Source of the DNA: Hyphomicrobiales bacterium
GTDB taxonomy: Bacteria; Pseudomonadota; Alphaproteobacteria; Rhizobiales; Rhizobiaceae
Direction: 5' to 3'
Assembly: GCA_900471925.1 (NCBI GenBank)
Contig: UCGV01000034.1
Coordinates: forward strand, 1 to 64,000
DNA length: 64,000 nucleotides
The translations under genes and the position numbers were made by a program. Position 1 is the first letter of the stretch. Every line of letters starts with the position of its first letter. Under the pieces are notes generated by a model. The model saw nothing but the letters and a program-made list of their open reading frames with translations, had not been told where the DNA came from and made no database searches. Shown one piece after another: positions 52,395 to 60,410 of this stretch.

Positions 52395-53372
52395 TCAAAA
52401 CCACCCTTTGCGCCAGAACCAAAGCAAGGGTGCAACTGCACTCAGGATGATGATCCCCCATGCGAAGGGATATCCCCAGGTCCAGCTCAGTTCGGGCATG
52501 AACTTGAAGTTCATTCCCCATATACCGGCCATCAAGGTGGGCGGAACACCGACGACAGACGCGATTGTCAGCACCTTGAAGATGTCGTTCTGTTCGATGG
52601 TGATGAAGCCCAGAACGGCGTCCAGCAGGAACTGTGTCTTGTCGGAAAGGTGCGTCTCGTAGTCGCTCAGCGAGGCAACATCTTTCGTCACCGCGTGGAG
52701 CTGGGTTCGGAATTCGTCCGACAGCATGTCGTGACACACATCCAGCGTAAACGAGGCCATCCTGCCGACACCCAGGAGCACATCTCTGGCCTTTGAGGAT
52801 CGGTCTCCGAGCGCGCCGACCTTGGACAGCGCCCGGCGGAGCGTGAAATTGGAGCTGCGCGAAGATGCAGAGCCTTTGAGATTACCCTTGAAGACTGTCT
52901 TGGACACCTCGTCGACGGCAGTGGCGAGATGCTCCAGCACGTCTGCGCCGCGGTCTACGATCGCCTCGAGCAGAGCCACAAAAACCCCCATGCCGCTGGC
53001 CAGGGTTTCGTCGTGTGTCAGCCGCTCTGCAACGGCATCGAACGTGGGAAGATTTTCATAGCGAACCGTTATCAAAAAATCGGGGCCGACAATAAAGCCA
53101 GCGGGCGTGAGTTCGGCGTGCTCGATCGTCGCGTGCCCGATGACCGGCGCGCTGAGATAGAGGTGGTTCCCTGCCTTCGATAGCCTGCTCGACGCTTCGA
53201 TCTCGCTCAGAGCCTCACGTGTCGGCACCCTCACCTTGGCCCGGCGTTTGACGAACTCAATCTCCTCCTCGTCGGGATTGAGCAAGTCTATCCAGATCAC
53301 ATGACCCGGCAAATCCTCATCGGCTCCCCCCGATCTGACGGTGCCTTCGGTGTCGCGGTATATTTTGAGCAA
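52395..53372 (-). CDS. corA: CorA family magnesium/divalent cation transporter
   Basis: 325 aa with a long cytoplasmic domain and two C-terminal membrane helices. The pore signature GMN is present (IWGMNFKFMPE, near residue 285), and the second helix ends WFWRKGWF as usual. Forms a pentameric Mg2+/Co2+ channel. Monocistronic by position, with no clear promoter motif. Confidence 0.95.
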   Translation of the reverse strand: MLKIYRDTEGTVRSGGADEDLPGHVIWIDLLNPDEEEIEFVKRRAKVRVPTREALSEIEASSRLSKAGNHLYLSAPVIGHATIEHAELTPAGFIVGPDFLITVRYENLPTFDAVAERLTHDETLASGMGVFVALLEAIVDRGADVLEHLATAVDEVSKTVFKGNLKGSASSRSSNFTLRRALSKVGALGDRSSKARDVLLGVGRMASFTLDVCHDMLSDEFRTQLHAVTKDVASLSDYETHLSDKTQFLLDAVLGFITIEQNDIFKVLTIASVVGVPPTLMAGIWGMNFKFMPELSWTWGYPFAWGIIILSAVAPLLWFWRKGWF

Positions 53373-53728
53373 ACGGGGCTCCTGGAAACTCGGGATGGGC
53401 GGGTTTTAAGGACTGGCCAGTCCTTTGCGCGAGATACGATCAGACCATTTCACCCGTCTACGACATTCTTGAGGCCTGCGTCGCATGCGGGCTCACCTAG
53501 ATGAATGGCCTTCACGAACGGATGTCGGCCATCCCTGTCAGCATGGTTCTCCATCACCGGCTCAGGAGGCAACGATCATGCTTTCGGCTTCCCGGCCGTA
53601 ACCCGGCACCAGCTCGAAAAGGCCATTGCGGGACGTCCGTCCAAGTCGAGGCGGTCGTCGGACCTTCGTCCGTGTTTACCTCGGTTGCTTGCATCCTATG
53701 TGATGCGTCGAGGAAGAAAGGATGGACC
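53373..53728. other. Stretch without a convincing gene
   Basis: 356 bp between corA and the tiny membrane ORF. Open frames here are short and do not resemble known proteins. No clear terminator or stress-type promoter was seen. Confidence 0.5.
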
Positions 53729-53848
53729 ATGCTCTGGTGGCTATTATACGCTTACTTGGCCTTGCAGGCCGCAATGATAGGCGGACTGCTGCTCTTGCTC
53801 TTGATGGGCAGACTGAAAGCGACGAAAACGACCGCTCCAGACAGATGA
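53729..53848 (+). CDS. Tiny single-span membrane protein
   Basis: 39-aa product beginning MLWWLLYAYLALQAAMIGG with one hydrophobic helix and a basic tail (GRLKATKTT). Preceded by AGGAAGAAAGGA, a plausible ribosome-binding site. An upstream frame extension is unlikely. Function unknown; could be chance. Confidence 0.4.
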   Translation: MLWWLLYAYLALQAAMIGGLLLLLLMGRLKATKTTAPDR

Positions 53849-54711
53849 TGATGGATCGCCGATCTCTTTGACATGGCGCGATCGGGCGCGCGTCTCGCCC
53901 TTGCGCATCTGTGGGCGCAGGTGCCCGGATCACAATCGGCACCGGCGTGACGGGCCGAACCCTGGGTTCCCGCTGCTGGAGGCTGTTACAACCGATCCTC
54001 CTACAACTGGCTGGTATCGTTCAAAGACCTGCGACGTGGATATCCCGGACTGATATTTTCAGTTCGCTCTCCGGCTCAAAACGCCTGATCGGAGCACGTC
54101 GGTGACGAGTTGGACCTGTCCTCTGTCCCCTGAAAAGCCGCCTGCATCCCACGCGGTTGCTTCTCATGTTCTGCGGACGTGAACACGAATGCGAGACTAT
54201 TTTCCAGGTAACCAGCTGAAGGTGCGATGTCGGCGCCCGACAAGGTTTTCTGGAATACTACTTTTGGAGAAATAGCCATATCGGGACTGTCGCATATAGG
54301 CTCGTGATGCAGCATCAAACATCGGGGCCCGCCGTGTCTTGCGTTTTGGCGGGCCCAATTCTGCTTCGGCAACCCACGCGCAACGGTTAATGTCTCCGGC
54401 ATTGCCGTTGGTCGATCCTTTCGCGGGCATGTTGTCGTGAGACCCACTTCAACGCCACCAGCTTTGCGACAAACCCAAGCTTGACCTTCCGCGCAACATT
54501 CAAGGATTGCGTGAGCGGCGGTCTGCGATGAAAGAACCCTCGGAAAAAAACATTCGTCAATGTCGGGAACGGATCTGCTCGTGCGTCTATTACAGGTGAA
54601 ACCAGAGAAAGCCATCTCGCGCGCTCGCCTATCTCGAAAGAGAGGCAACGCAATCGCCGACAGGCGGATCGGACCGCGAGAGAGGGCGGGAATGATCAAG
54701 GGAGCTAGCAG
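53849..54711. other. Long gene-poor stretch
   Basis: 863 bp with no supported gene. Long minus-strand frames here look like shadows and have no domain. It contains one strong hairpin at 54325-54356. A GGAAC followed by TT after 19 bp (54566-54591) is too weak to call a promoter. Confidence 0.5.
54325..54356. other. Perfect stem-loop in gene-poor region
   Basis: GGGCCCGCC and GGCGGGCCC form a perfect 9-bp stem with a 14-nt loop. No adjacent gene end explains it and no T-run follows. It may end a small RNA or be an intergenic palindrome. Confidence 0.45.
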
Positions 54712-55416
54712 ATGGACCAGAGCGAGTTGAGACCGGCAAAAGAGCTGGCGGAGAAGCGCGCAAGCAGATTCACCAACGAAACCCCGCATTACGCCGAGGC
54801 AAGGAAGGCCCTGTTGGCCGAGGAGATCGAAGTCCGGCGACATCTGACCAGACTTGCCGAGCAGCGCCGACACCTGCCTCCGGGCCCGGTCATCGACAAG
54901 GAATATCGCTTCAAGGATGAGAGCGGCGACGAAGTTGGCCTCGCCGACCTCTTCGGGGACCATGACACGCTTGTCACGTATTTCTGGATGTTCGGCCCGC
55001 AGCGCGAACGACCCTGCCCCATGTGCACGAACTTCCTTGGAGGCGCGAACGGCAACGGCGCCGACATCAAGCAGCGGGTCGCGTTCAAGATCATCGGTCG
55101 CAGCCCCGTGGATCGGCAGCGCGCCTTCGCCATCGAACGCGGCTGGCGCGACCTCGATTTCGTACAAACGGTTGGAGACGACTATGCCCGTGACCTCGGC
55201 CTTCTCGACGGCAAGGGCTACGAATATCCGGGGCTTACAGTCTACCAGAAAGACGGGAACGACGTTCGCGTCTTCTACAATGCCGAGATGCCTGCCGAAG
55301 CGGCGGATCCCGGCCAGGACCCAAGGGGTGCCGTCGATGTCGCACCGCTTTGGAACATTCTGGACATGACGCCGGACGGCCGCGGGACTGACTGGTACCC
55401 GAAGCTCAATTATTGA
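54712..55416 (+). CDS. DUF899 thioredoxin-like protein
   Basis: 234-aa DUF899 family protein with thioredoxin-like fold. N-terminal helix bundle (EARKALLAEEIEVRRHLTRLA), then YRFKDESGD and a cysteine pair in RPCPMCTNFLGG, in the place of a redox site. The family is often annotated as dithiol-disulfide isomerase; activity unproven. Cytoplasmic, no signal peptide. Confidence 0.85.
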   Translation: MDQSELRPAKELAEKRASRFTNETPHYAEARKALLAEEIEVRRHLTRLAEQRRHLPPGPVIDKEYRFKDESGDEVGLADLFGDHDTLVTYFWMFGPQRERPCPMCTNFLGGANGNGADIKQRVAFKIIGRSPVDRQRAFAIERGWRDLDFVQTVGDDYARDLGLLDGKGYEYPGLTVYQKDGNDVRVFYNAEMPAEAADPGQDPRGAVDVAPLWNILDMTPDGRGTDWYPKLNY

Positions 55417-55619
55417 CTTCGTTCGCCGTAATTCTCGGCGATGATCGTCCTGCGATTGCGATCCGCGATATCGATCTCGCTCTTGGCACGCAGCCAGGGA
55501 CATCGCAGCGTTGTAACCGAAGCAACCTCGAAGGATGATCTGCCGTTCGCGCGTACCACGGCGGCAATGCGCACGATACATGAGCGGCATTGGGCCCGGA
55601 CCAAGGCCCGATCGGGCAT
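55410..55619 (-). CDS. Possible small zinc-ribbon-like protein
   Basis: 69-aa frame starting MPDRALVRAQCRSC. A CxxC pair (CRSC) and a second site CPWL recall two-CxxC zinc ribbons, but the last Cys is Leu. The tail EIDIADRNRRTIIAENYGERSQ looks protein-like. No strong ribosome site. Its end overlaps the DUF899 gene by 7 bases, convergent. Might be a degenerate gene. Confidence 0.35.
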   Translation of the reverse strand: MPDRALVRAQCRSCIVRIAAVVRANGRSSFEVASVTTLRCPWLRAKSEIDIADRNRRTIIAENYGERSQ

Positions 55620-55717
55620 GGTACCTACGTCTGAGGGTCTTGCAATTTCGCGACCAGGGGCCAATCTGATGCATGCCTTTGATTGGATACCCGTCACGAC
55701 GCACAAGGCATGAGACA

Positions 55718-56206
55718 ATGGTGATCTCCAAGCGCAATTTCCTGAAAGGCTGCAGCAAGGGCCTTTTTGCCCTGATGACGGCAGTGCCTCTAGGGATCGA
55801 GACGACAAGTGCGTTTATTTCCTTGGCTACAGAGAGCGCCTTCGCAAAGAGTGAAAACGGAAACGGGAATGGTGGGGGGAACGCCAACGGCAACGGCAAT
55901 GCCGGGGAAAATGGAAACGGCAATTCCGGTGACAACGGCAACGCGGGTGGCAACGGCAAAGGCAACAGTGGCGGCAACAGTCAATCCAACGGGAGCGGCG
56001 CACGTGGCGATGCCAATATGTCTTCGCCTACAGCTACGCGCGCGACCGAAGGCTCCGACGGTTCGATCGATGTGCAGCATCGAAACGGAATAACGGAGAC
56101 CCTCCGCGCTGGCCGCTACATCATGAAGGATGCGAGGGGCCGCACCATCATCAACCGTCGGGCAACCTCGGCCGACAACCAGCGGCTCGCAACGTTCCTC
56201 CACTAG
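55718..56206 (+). CDS. Exported Asn/Gly-rich protein
   Basis: 162 aa. N-terminus MVISKRNFLKGCSKGLFALM resembles a Tat signal with KR instead of RR. Residues 46-95 are almost entirely Gly, Asn and Ser. The C-terminal part (IDVQHRNGITETLRAGRY, DARGRTIINRRAT) is a compact module seen in other rhizobial exported proteins. It shares its stop bases with the convergent response regulator (CTAG). Function unknown, possibly envelope-linked. Confidence 0.7.
   Translation: MVISKRNFLKGCSKGLFALMTAVPLGIETTSAFISLATESAFAKSENGNGNGGGNANGNGNAGENGNGNSGDNGNAGGNGKGNSGGNSQSNGSGARGDANMSSPTATRATEGSDGSIDVQHRNGITETLRAGRYIMKDARGRTIINRRATSADNQRLATFLH
55853..56002 (+). repeat. Low-complexity Asn-Gly coding repeat
   Basis: Irregular repeats of AACGGC/GGCAAC-type codons encode a stretch of about 50 Gly/Asn/Ser residues. 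The repeat explains an apparent long proline/leucine-rich frame on the opposite strand. Confidence 0.8.
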
Positions 56207-56826
56207 CGTTTTTCCCGCCATCGCAGGGCAGCCTCGGTCCGATTTGTCACGCCGAGCTTGATCAGGATCTGGGTCATGTGATGCTTGATCGTTTTTTCCT
56301 GAAGATCGAGGCGCAGCGCGATATGCTTGTTCGAGAGACCTTGTGCCACGAGGTCGACGACCTCTCGCTCCCGCGGCGTAAACGCCTCCTTGTCGGGTGT
56401 CTGTCCGCTCAGAGAATATTCCATGATCTTGGTCGACATTGTGGGGGAGACGTAGCGTGCGCCCTTGAAGACTGTGCGGATCGCGTCGGCGAGACCACGT
56501 GAACCGATCCCTTTGAGGACGTAACCCTTGGCGCCGCGCTGCAGTGAACCGACCAATGTATCGACCTCCTCTGAAGCCGTCAGCATAAGGATCCTAGTTT
56601 GCGGACTCACGGAGAGGATTTTGTCGATCACCGACAACCCCTCGCCGGGCATGGAAACGTCAAGAAGCAACACGTCCGGATGGGCGTTGGCGGCAATCGC
56701 AGCTGCATCATCGCTATTGGCCCCTTCCCCAACAACGAGGAAGTCGCTGATCTCCGAAAGACTGCGGGTCACGCCCTCGCGAAACAGCGGATGGTCGTCC
56801 ACGACTGCGACAGTGATGGATGTCAC
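56203..56826 (-). CDS. LuxR/NarL family response regulator
   Basis: 207 aa. Receiver domain with phospho-acceptor Asp56 (LLLDVSMPG) and a LuxR-type HTH (FTPREREVVDLVAQGLSNKH). Partner of the histidine kinase directly upstream, with one base between the genes. Target genes unknown; the adjacent envelope-type genes are candidates. Confidence 0.95.
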   Translation of the reverse strand: MTSITVAVVDDHPLFREGVTRSLSEISDFLVVGEGANSDDAAAIAANAHPDVLLLDVSMPGEGLSVIDKILSVSPQTRILMLTASEEVDTLVGSLQRGAKGYVLKGIGSRGLADAIRTVFKGARYVSPTMSTKIMEYSLSGQTPDKEAFTPREREVVDLVAQGLSNKHIALRLDLQEKTIKHHMTQILIKLGVTNRTEAALRWREKR

Positions 56827-56827
56827 G

Positions 56828-58216
56828 TCATTCCTCCTCTTCCATCGGCACGAAGGACATGGTCACAATCGTCCCGCCCTCGCCTGTTTTTATGTCGAAC
56901 TCGCCGCCCAGGCTGTCGATGCGCTCTCTCAGACCCACAAGGCCGAGGCTTGCCGGCCTCACCTGGTTCGGATCGAAGCCCTCGCCACGGTCGCTGACCT
57001 CAATGCGGACATTCCGATCGCGTGAAGCTGCCCTGACGGTCTGTTCGACGCCGCGTCCGTGGCGATAGGCGTTGTTGAGCGCCTCCTGCACGAAACGATA
57101 GATGCAAATCTTCACAGCCGCGGCGAGTTCCTGACCATCCTCGTCAATTTTCATATCGACATGGGTACCGGTCTTCTGCTGATGTGCCTCGACAACGCGC
57201 TTGACGATGTCGGTCATCGACGCCTTCTCGATTTGCGGCAGGATAAGCCCCTTGCAAATATCCCGGATCTCTTTCATCGCCTCAGCGAGGCTCGAACGGA
57301 TCCAGGCGAGCTCCTTCTGACGCGTCTCCGGCATCGTGGTGGCATCAACGAGCAGATTGCTGTCAAGACGCAACGACGCATAGGCAATGTGCTGTGCAGG
57401 GCCATCGTGCAGGTCGGCGCCAATGCTGCGCAGATAGGTCTCGTTCAAGGCCGCGGCGCGCTGCGACGACAGTCGCAGCCTGCGCTGCAGGCCGCGGTTT
57501 TCGGCAAGAAGTGCAGAAAGTTCATCTACTCTGGCCCTGAGCGCCTCGCGCTGGACCTCGATCGTATGGCTGCCCCGAAAGACCAGAATAGAAAGAACCA
57601 GAAAGAAGATGGCGGTGAGGCCGGCTACCGAAAGCCAGCTCCAGAACCTTGTCGATGCAAGGCTGTCTTCCAGCCCTTCCGCGGTCTCATAGAATTCAAG
57701 TACGGCCACAGCTTCTCCCGACCATGGCTGCAGGACCGGATTGTAGATTTCCATGAGCGGCTTGCCGAGACGGCGCTCCTCGGCGCTTTCTGGGTCGCTT
57801 GCGACTTCATAACGCGCCACCAGCGAACCTGCGAATGCCTGTGCGAGCTTGCTGTTTACGGCAAACCGTTTGCCGACCAGTTCCTTCTCATTCGAATAGA
57901 GGATCGTACCGTCGCTGCGCCACAGTTTGAACGACACGAGACGGCGGCCGAGCGCACCCTGTCCAAGCGTCTCATCGAGTGCCTTCGCACTTGCTTCGTC
58001 AAGAAGCGATTCCGTCTGCATGTCCGGAAGCAAGGGAGCAACGACGCTGTCGACGTAAAGTGCGGTCGCCGCACCCGAGTTATGGATGACGGCATTCTCG
58101 ATGAGACGGGTGACGATCAACCCGACAACAAACATCGCGGCAAGAGAGACGAGACCTCCCATGATGAAGAACTGGGAGGCGAGAGATCGACCGTTCCAGC
58201 GGATGAGCCCGTTCAT
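56828..58216 (-). CDS. Membrane sensor histidine kinase (HisKA_3/NarX-DegS type)
   Basis: 462 aa. Two membrane helices (about 14-38 and 192-213) flank a periplasmic sensor domain of about 150 residues; a coiled coil leads to the HisKA_3 box with His270 (DLHDGPAQH), then N-box VQEALNNAYRHGRG and G-box DRGEGFDP plus GLVGLRERIDSLGG. The ATG at 58216 is preferred; a TTG at 58246 is an alternative. Phosphorylates the regulator encoded downstream. Confidence 0.93.
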   Translation of the reverse strand: MNGLIRWNGRSLASQFFIMGGLVSLAAMFVVGLIVTRLIENAVIHNSGAATALYVDSVVAPLLPDMQTESLLDEASAKALDETLGQGALGRRLVSFKLWRSDGTILYSNEKELVGKRFAVNSKLAQAFAGSLVARYEVASDPESAEERRLGKPLMEIYNPVLQPWSGEAVAVLEFYETAEGLEDSLASTRFWSWLSVAGLTAIFFLVLSILVFRGSHTIEVQREALRARVDELSALLAENRGLQRRLRLSSQRAAALNETYLRSIGADLHDGPAQHIAYASLRLDSNLLVDATTMPETRQKELAWIRSSLAEAMKEIRDICKGLILPQIEKASMTDIVKRVVEAHQQKTGTHVDMKIDEDGQELAAAVKICIYRFVQEALNNAYRHGRGVEQTVRAASRDRNVRIEVSDRGEGFDPNQVRPASLGLVGLRERIDSLGGEFDIKTGEGGTIVTMSFVPMEEEE

Positions 58217-58283
58217 TTCCAACCTGAGCTGCGACGATCCGTTCAAACTATCGCACTCGCCTGACTTTTCCAGCCTGCGCCCC

Positions 58284-58454
58284 CTACCTGGCCTGGACGA
58301 CGTCGGCGCCGCGAAGACTGGCAGTCAACGGATCGGTATCGCCTGACATGGCGGTGCCGAAAACATAGAGCAGGGCGGCAAGAAAGATGATGAGCGCGAG
58401 TAAGGACGCGTTCCATGCGCTTCAAATTTCAGGGGCTTCGTGCGGGTCGTCCAT
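58284..58454 (-). pseudogene. Small membrane protein gene with in-frame TGA
   Basis: Reads MDDPHEAPEI, TGA, then SAWNASLLALIIFLAALLYV and 25 more residues to a TAG, 57 codons in all. The start has AGGAG nine bases upstream and a stress-type promoter match further upstream. The hydrophobic segment is clear. The TGA may be a mutation of CGA, a real early stop, or a recoding event. Not a known selenoprotein family by eye. Confidence 0.5.
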
Positions 58455-58485
58455 AGCTGGCAACTCCTCTTGCAATGGAGAGTCG

Positions 58486-58511
58486 AACGGGCGGACGCGA
58501 CAGTGCGTTCC
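58486..58511 (-). promoter_or_regulatory. Candidate EcfG/RpoE2-type stress promoter of the TGA-containing small gene
   Basis: On the minus strand: GGAAC (58507-58511), 17-bp spacer, CGTT (58486-58489), 32 bp before the ATG. It is divergent from another match at 58582. Confidence 0.65.
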
Positions 58512-58581
58512 AGAGCCTAGACCTCAGTCGAACCACCGTCAGACCAAAGTCCGAGGCGCGACCGACTGAGGTCCTGCATCC

Positions 58582-58606
58582 GGAACAGCGAAGGTTTCGC
58601 CTCGTT
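58582..58606 (+). promoter_or_regulatory. Candidate EcfG/RpoE2-type stress promoter of the DUF1236 gene
   Basis: GGAAC (58582-58586), 16-bp spacer, CGTT (58603-58606), 48 bp before the ATG. One of the best consensus matches in the window. Confidence 0.7.
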
Positions 58607-58654
58607 GGTCTGCCAGCGGTCAAGAGGGCCGCCATCAAACCAAAGGAGGAAAAA

Positions 58655-59053
58655 ATGCTCTCCAAGATTATCGCAGGTACGGCGATTGCCGCTTCCCTCA
58701 TGTCGGGTGTGGCATTCGCGCAGTCTTCGACCGTCAACGGTGCCGCTGGCGGTGCCGTCACCGGCGCCATTGTCGGCGGTCCGGTCGGTGCAGCGGTCGG
58801 CGGCGTGGCAGGCGCCATCGTCGGCACGGCCATCGATCCGCCGCCGCAGAAGGTCGTCACCTATGTTCGCGAAGCCCCGGCTCCATCCGACCGCGTCGTC
58901 GTCAAGGAAAAGGTCGTTGTCGGCCAGTCCCTGCCGCAGACGGTTGTGGTAACACCTGTTCCGGACAATCCGAAATATTCCTATGCGATCGTCAACGATG
59001 AACGTGTCATCGTCGAGCCCTCCTCACGCAAGGTCATCCAGGTCATCAACTGA
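58655..59053 (+). CDS. DUF1236 exported protein with glycine-zipper region
   Basis: 132 aa. Signal peptide MLSKIIAGTAIAASLMSGVA (cleavage near AFAQ), then a glycine-zipper membrane-active stretch (GAAGGAVTGAIVGGPVGAAV) and a C-terminal DUF1236 domain (YSYAIVNDERVIVEPSSRKV). The ATG at 58655 follows AAAGGAGGAAAAA. Common in Rhizobiales, often stress-induced; envelope role presumed. Confidence 0.88.
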   Translation: MLSKIIAGTAIAASLMSGVAFAQSSTVNGAAGGAVTGAIVGGPVGAAVGGVAGAIVGTAIDPPPQKVVTYVREAPAPSDRVVVKEKVVVGQSLPQTVVVTPVPDNPKYSYAIVNDERVIVEPSSRKVIQVIN

Positions 59054-59376
59054 CCTTGGCATGGACGCGGCCAAGGCCGCGTCCCCTTCATTCAGGCGCG
59101 ATCACGATCAACTGACATTGCCACATGAGGCGGCAACAATCGCGTGCCCGAAGCAGATCCAGCGAGATCATTGCCGTTCTCATGCGGTATTGTCGATCCG
59201 CGTTGCACCCTTTGGCAGAAAATCGCCTCCGCTCAGGATGCTCCGACCCCGCCCAAGAAGCGCGCTGCACAATACGGAAATCGATTAGGCAGATGCGTGA
59301 GCCCTGACCTTCCGTCCCGGCATCTTGACAAGTTTGTGACAGCTGGCACCCTGATGGAAAAGCCTAGGAGGCCCGG
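59054..59376. other. Stretch without a convincing gene
   Basis: 323 bp that hold the terminator at 59063-59084 and short overlapping frames on both strands, none recognisable. AAGCCTAGGAGG before 59377 serves the next gene. Confidence 0.5.
59063..59084 (+). terminator. Hairpin terminator after the DUF1236 gene
   Basis: GGACGCGG and CCGCGTCC form a perfect 8-bp stem (CCAAGG loop can pair inward), followed by CCTTCATT. It lies 10 bp after the stop. T-run weak. Confidence 0.6.
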
Positions 59377-59604
59377 ATGTTCGAGATCGGTACCGGTTAT
59401 CGCTTCGTCATGATAGAGGGGACGTCCGATGGCTGGGGCGAGGTTTCCTTCACCGAGACGGTCATCGCCACGGATGGTCCTCTCTTAAAGCTCGAATCGG
59501 GGCGGATTATCAATTCCCACTCCTCGCTGTTCGTGACGGCCTTGCCCGTGACCGCGGTGGCCGCAACGCCAGAAAGCGAAGCTGCGCCTTCGGAAACGAC
59601 CTAG
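59377..59604 (+). CDS. Small conserved-type hypothetical protein
   Basis: 75 aa, beginning MFEIGTGYRFVMIEGTSDGW. The sequence looks like a small beta-barrel (GEVSFTETVIATDGPLLKLESG) with a flexible acidic tail. A good ribosome site (TAGGAGG) precedes it. No signal peptide, function unknown. Confidence 0.65.
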   Translation: MFEIGTGYRFVMIEGTSDGWGEVSFTETVIATDGPLLKLESGRIINSHSSLFVTALPVTAVAATPESEAAPSETT

Positions 59605-59783
59605 CGGATGCCTTCCGACGGCGTGCTGTCGCCGCGCCGCCGACCACGAAAACCCAAGGCGATGACGTTACTCTCTCATGGGCACCACGAGGCCGCGCCT
59701 CATTATCAGGCGGACGCGGTCTTTTTGTAACCTCACGATCGCTCGTCGTTCGACAACCACGTCCGGGCTGTAACCCTCGGAGC

Positions 59784-60410
59784 CTATAGGTCGGAAGCAG
59801 CAGGTGCCAGAGACGCACGAATCTGGTCGATTTTACCGTCGGCTGACCCGACACCGAGGATTGTCTTGGCCCGTTCCAGGACGGCCGCGCTGACCGCGCC
59901 TGTCTTCGTTGCCGATGCAAGCGCATTCGCCAGCGCCGCGTCGCCAAGGCGTGGATCGTCGATCGGCGGCTCGGTTCCGTTGTCGAGCTCATAGCGGGCA
60001 TAGGCCATGGTATACGCGGCTATCGCGGTCATGCGGCGATCGGAGGTGTGCATATAGGCCCGATAGTTCCGGTTCAGGGAATTGAGCCCGGCAAGCTGCG
60101 CAGCCATCTTGTTTTCCCTCACCACACGCCTGGACGTCTCGACCCTCTCAGTCCGCTTTTTTTCGCTTGCAGCGCTCCTCTTGCTGTGCGTGCCGGTGCC
60201 AGAACTTCCGATATCACCTGAACGGGATTGCGACTGACCATTGGCGCCACTACCATGAGTGCCGCCGCCTCCATTGGCGCCGCCGCCACCATTTCCTCCA
60301 CCATTGCCGCCTTTTGCCATTGCCGACATTTCGATACCGACAAACGTCAATGGGCATGTCGCGACTGCCAAAGAAAGAACCGCCACGGACACCAGTGCAC
60401 GAATACGCAT
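59784..60410 (-). CDS. Exported Gly/Asn-rich protein
   Basis: 208 aa. Signal peptide MRIRALVSVAVLSLAVATCP, then residues 33-58 almost all Gly/Asn/His/Ser, a charged linker, and a helical C-terminal half (AAQLAGLNSLNRNYRAYMHT ... NALASATKTGAVSAAVLE). A strong GAGGAG precedes the ATG at 60410. Second low-complexity exported protein within 5 kb of a similar one at 55718. Function unknown. Confidence 0.75.
   Translation of the reverse strand: MRIRALVSVAVLSLAVATCPLTFVGIEMSAMAKGGNGGGNGGGGANGGGGTHGSGANGQSQSRSGDIGSSGTGTHSKRSAASEKKRTERVETSRRVVRENKMAAQLAGLNSLNRNYRAYMHTSDRRMTAIAAYTMAYARYELDNGTEPPIDDPRLGDAALANALASATKTGAVSAAVLERAKTILGVGSADGKIDQIRASLAPAASDL

Noticed and set aside
54076..55977. 633-aa minus-strand open frame with Pro/Leu-rich start
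   Set aside because: It is antisense to the DUF899 gene and the Asn/Gly-rich gene; the Pro/Leu run is the mirror of the Asn-Gly repeat, and no domain is visible.
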